Assembly: GCA_015520065.1 (NCBI GenBank)
Contig: WAQV01000062.1
Span: forward strand, 1 to 6,677
DNA length: 6,677 nt
From: Candidatus Pacearchaeota archaeon
GTDB taxonomy: Archaea > Nanobdellota > Nanobdellia > Pacearchaeales > GW2011-AR1
Reading direction: 5' to 3'
Shown here one piece after another: positions 6,091 to 6,677 of this stretch (positions are counted from its first letter, which is position 1; each line of letters begins with the position of its first letter). Position numbers and translations under genes: made by a program. Below the pieces are notes generated by a model. That model worked only from the letters and a program-made list of their open reading frames with translations, made no database searches and had not been told where the DNA came from.

Positions 6091-6677
6091 ATGAAAATTG
6101 CAAAAGAAGCTTCCTCAAACAAACTAAATAGGAAAGATTTTTTGTGCTTAAAACTTCTAGGAAGAGTGCAAGGAGTTGGTTTAAGAAAAAAAATAAAAGA
6201 TTTTGCAGTCAGGCAAGGCATTAAAGGGTTTGTCAAAAACAATCCTGACGGCAGCGTAACTCTTGTTGCAGAAGGGACTAAAAAAAACTTAGAAAATTTT
6301 ATTGAATGGCTTAGCTCTAATCCAGGATTTTCTTTGATAAAGGAAATAAAAACAGAATCTTTTGAATCTATGAAAGGTTTTTCAAGAGGTTCAAAAAAGA
6401 AAACAAAATACAATGATTTTACAATAAAAAAAGACTCTTTTTTAAAAGACAAGATAAGCTCTTTTTTTAACTTGATAAGATTTTATCTTCAGAATTATCC
6501 AAAAATTAACACAAATACTCCGACTCATATTGCAATAATTCCTGACGGAAACAGAAGATGGACAAGAAAGAGAGGCTTGCCCACTACTTTCGGGCATAAA
6601 TATGCCTCAAATTATGATAAATTTCTTTCTTTGTTCAAAGAGGCAAAAAAACAAGGAGTAAGGTATGTCTCTTTATG
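6091..6677 (+). CDS. uppS: Acylphosphatase domain fused to cis-prenyltransferase (UppS family), 3'-truncated by the window edge
   Basis: The frame is open from ATG 6091 to the right edge (195 codons); the nearest in-frame stop upstream is TAA at 6064 and no other ATG fits. Residues about 17-114 are an acylphosphatase: GRVQGVGLR with catalytic Arg32, then GFVKNNPDGSV with catalytic Asn50, and a closing strand YNDFTI (107-112). Residues about 115-143 form a helix-rich lead-in. The prenyltransferase domain starts at HIAIIPDGNRRW (146-157) with the catalytic Asp152 and Asn154, then FGH with His169 (His43 in E. coli UppS). The GNRR form is typical of archaeal/eukaryotic enzymes. Known roles: acylphosphatases hydrolyse carboxyl-phosphate anhydrides; cis-prenyltransferases add isopentenyl units to an allylic diphosphate to make the lipid glycan carrier. 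The window cuts the domain about 45 residues in, before the dimer and IPP-binding C-terminal part. How the two activities cooperate is unknown. Thr165 stands where E. coli has Arg39, a variable position in eukaryotic relatives. Confidence 0.9.
   Translation, partial: MKIAKEASSNKLNRKDFLCLKLLGRVQGVGLRKKIKDFAVRQGIKGFVKNNPDGSVTLVAEGTKKNLENFIEWLSSNPGFSLIKEIKTESFESMKGFSRGSKKKTKYNDFTIKKDSFLKDKISSFFNLIRFYLQNYPKINTNTPTHIAIIPDGNRRWTRKRGLPTTFGHKYASNYDKFLSLFKEAKKQGVRYVSL

Noticed and set aside
6069..6131. Short upstream frame from ATG 6069 (about 20 codons)
   Set aside because: Out of frame with the fusion gene, no similarity, no ribosome-binding site; if the transcript is leaderless it is not even in the mRNA.
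6078..6452. Reverse-strand open frame of 124 codons opposite the acylphosphatase
   Set aside because: The + strand encodes a recognisable acylphosphatase with both catalytic residues; the reverse product is Phe/Ser/Leu-rich shadow sequence.

Overview
The window is A+T-rich archaeal DNA with four protein-coding genes, all on the + strand and closely packed. Both end genes run off the window. In order they are: the C-terminal two thirds of an Orc1/Cdc6 origin-recognition and helicase-loading protein; the complete small (DP1, exonuclease) and large (DP2, polymerase) subunits of the archaeal D-family DNA polymerase; and the first 195 codons of an acylphosphatase domain fused to a cis-prenyltransferase (UppS/dolichyl-diphosphate synthase family).

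PolD is restricted to archaea and is absent from Crenarchaeota, so the host is an archaeon of the euryarchaeal/DPANN/Asgard/Thaumarchaeota range. The low G+C, the dense packing and the divergence from the Pyrococcus-type sequences I remember suggest a DPANN lineage (Woesearchaeota/Pacearchaeota-like). That placement is inference, since no marker gene settles it. TAG, TAA and TGA each end one gene, so the standard code applies.

Layout: orc1/cdc6 ends at 791. A 29-base A/T spacer carrying a perfect 9-bp inverted repeat leads to DP1 (821-2494). DP2 starts one base after the DP1 stop (2496-6023). A 67-base spacer follows, with an 11-bp tandem repeat, T-rich terminator-like sequence and a good BRE/TATA pair placed for a leaderless transcript. 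The fusion gene then starts at 6091.

The first three genes form a replication cluster: Orc1/Cdc6 marks the origin and loads MCM, and DP1+DP2 make the replicative polymerase. Clusters of this type are known in Pyrococcus next to oriC, so the origin may lie just upstream of base 1. The fourth gene belongs to lipid-carrier biosynthesis and appears to be a separate transcription unit. All catalytic residues I could check in the polymerase subunits are present, and DP2 has no intein. I see no mobile element, CRISPR array, tRNA or rRNA. The least ordinary item is the acylphosphatase-prenyltransferase fusion.
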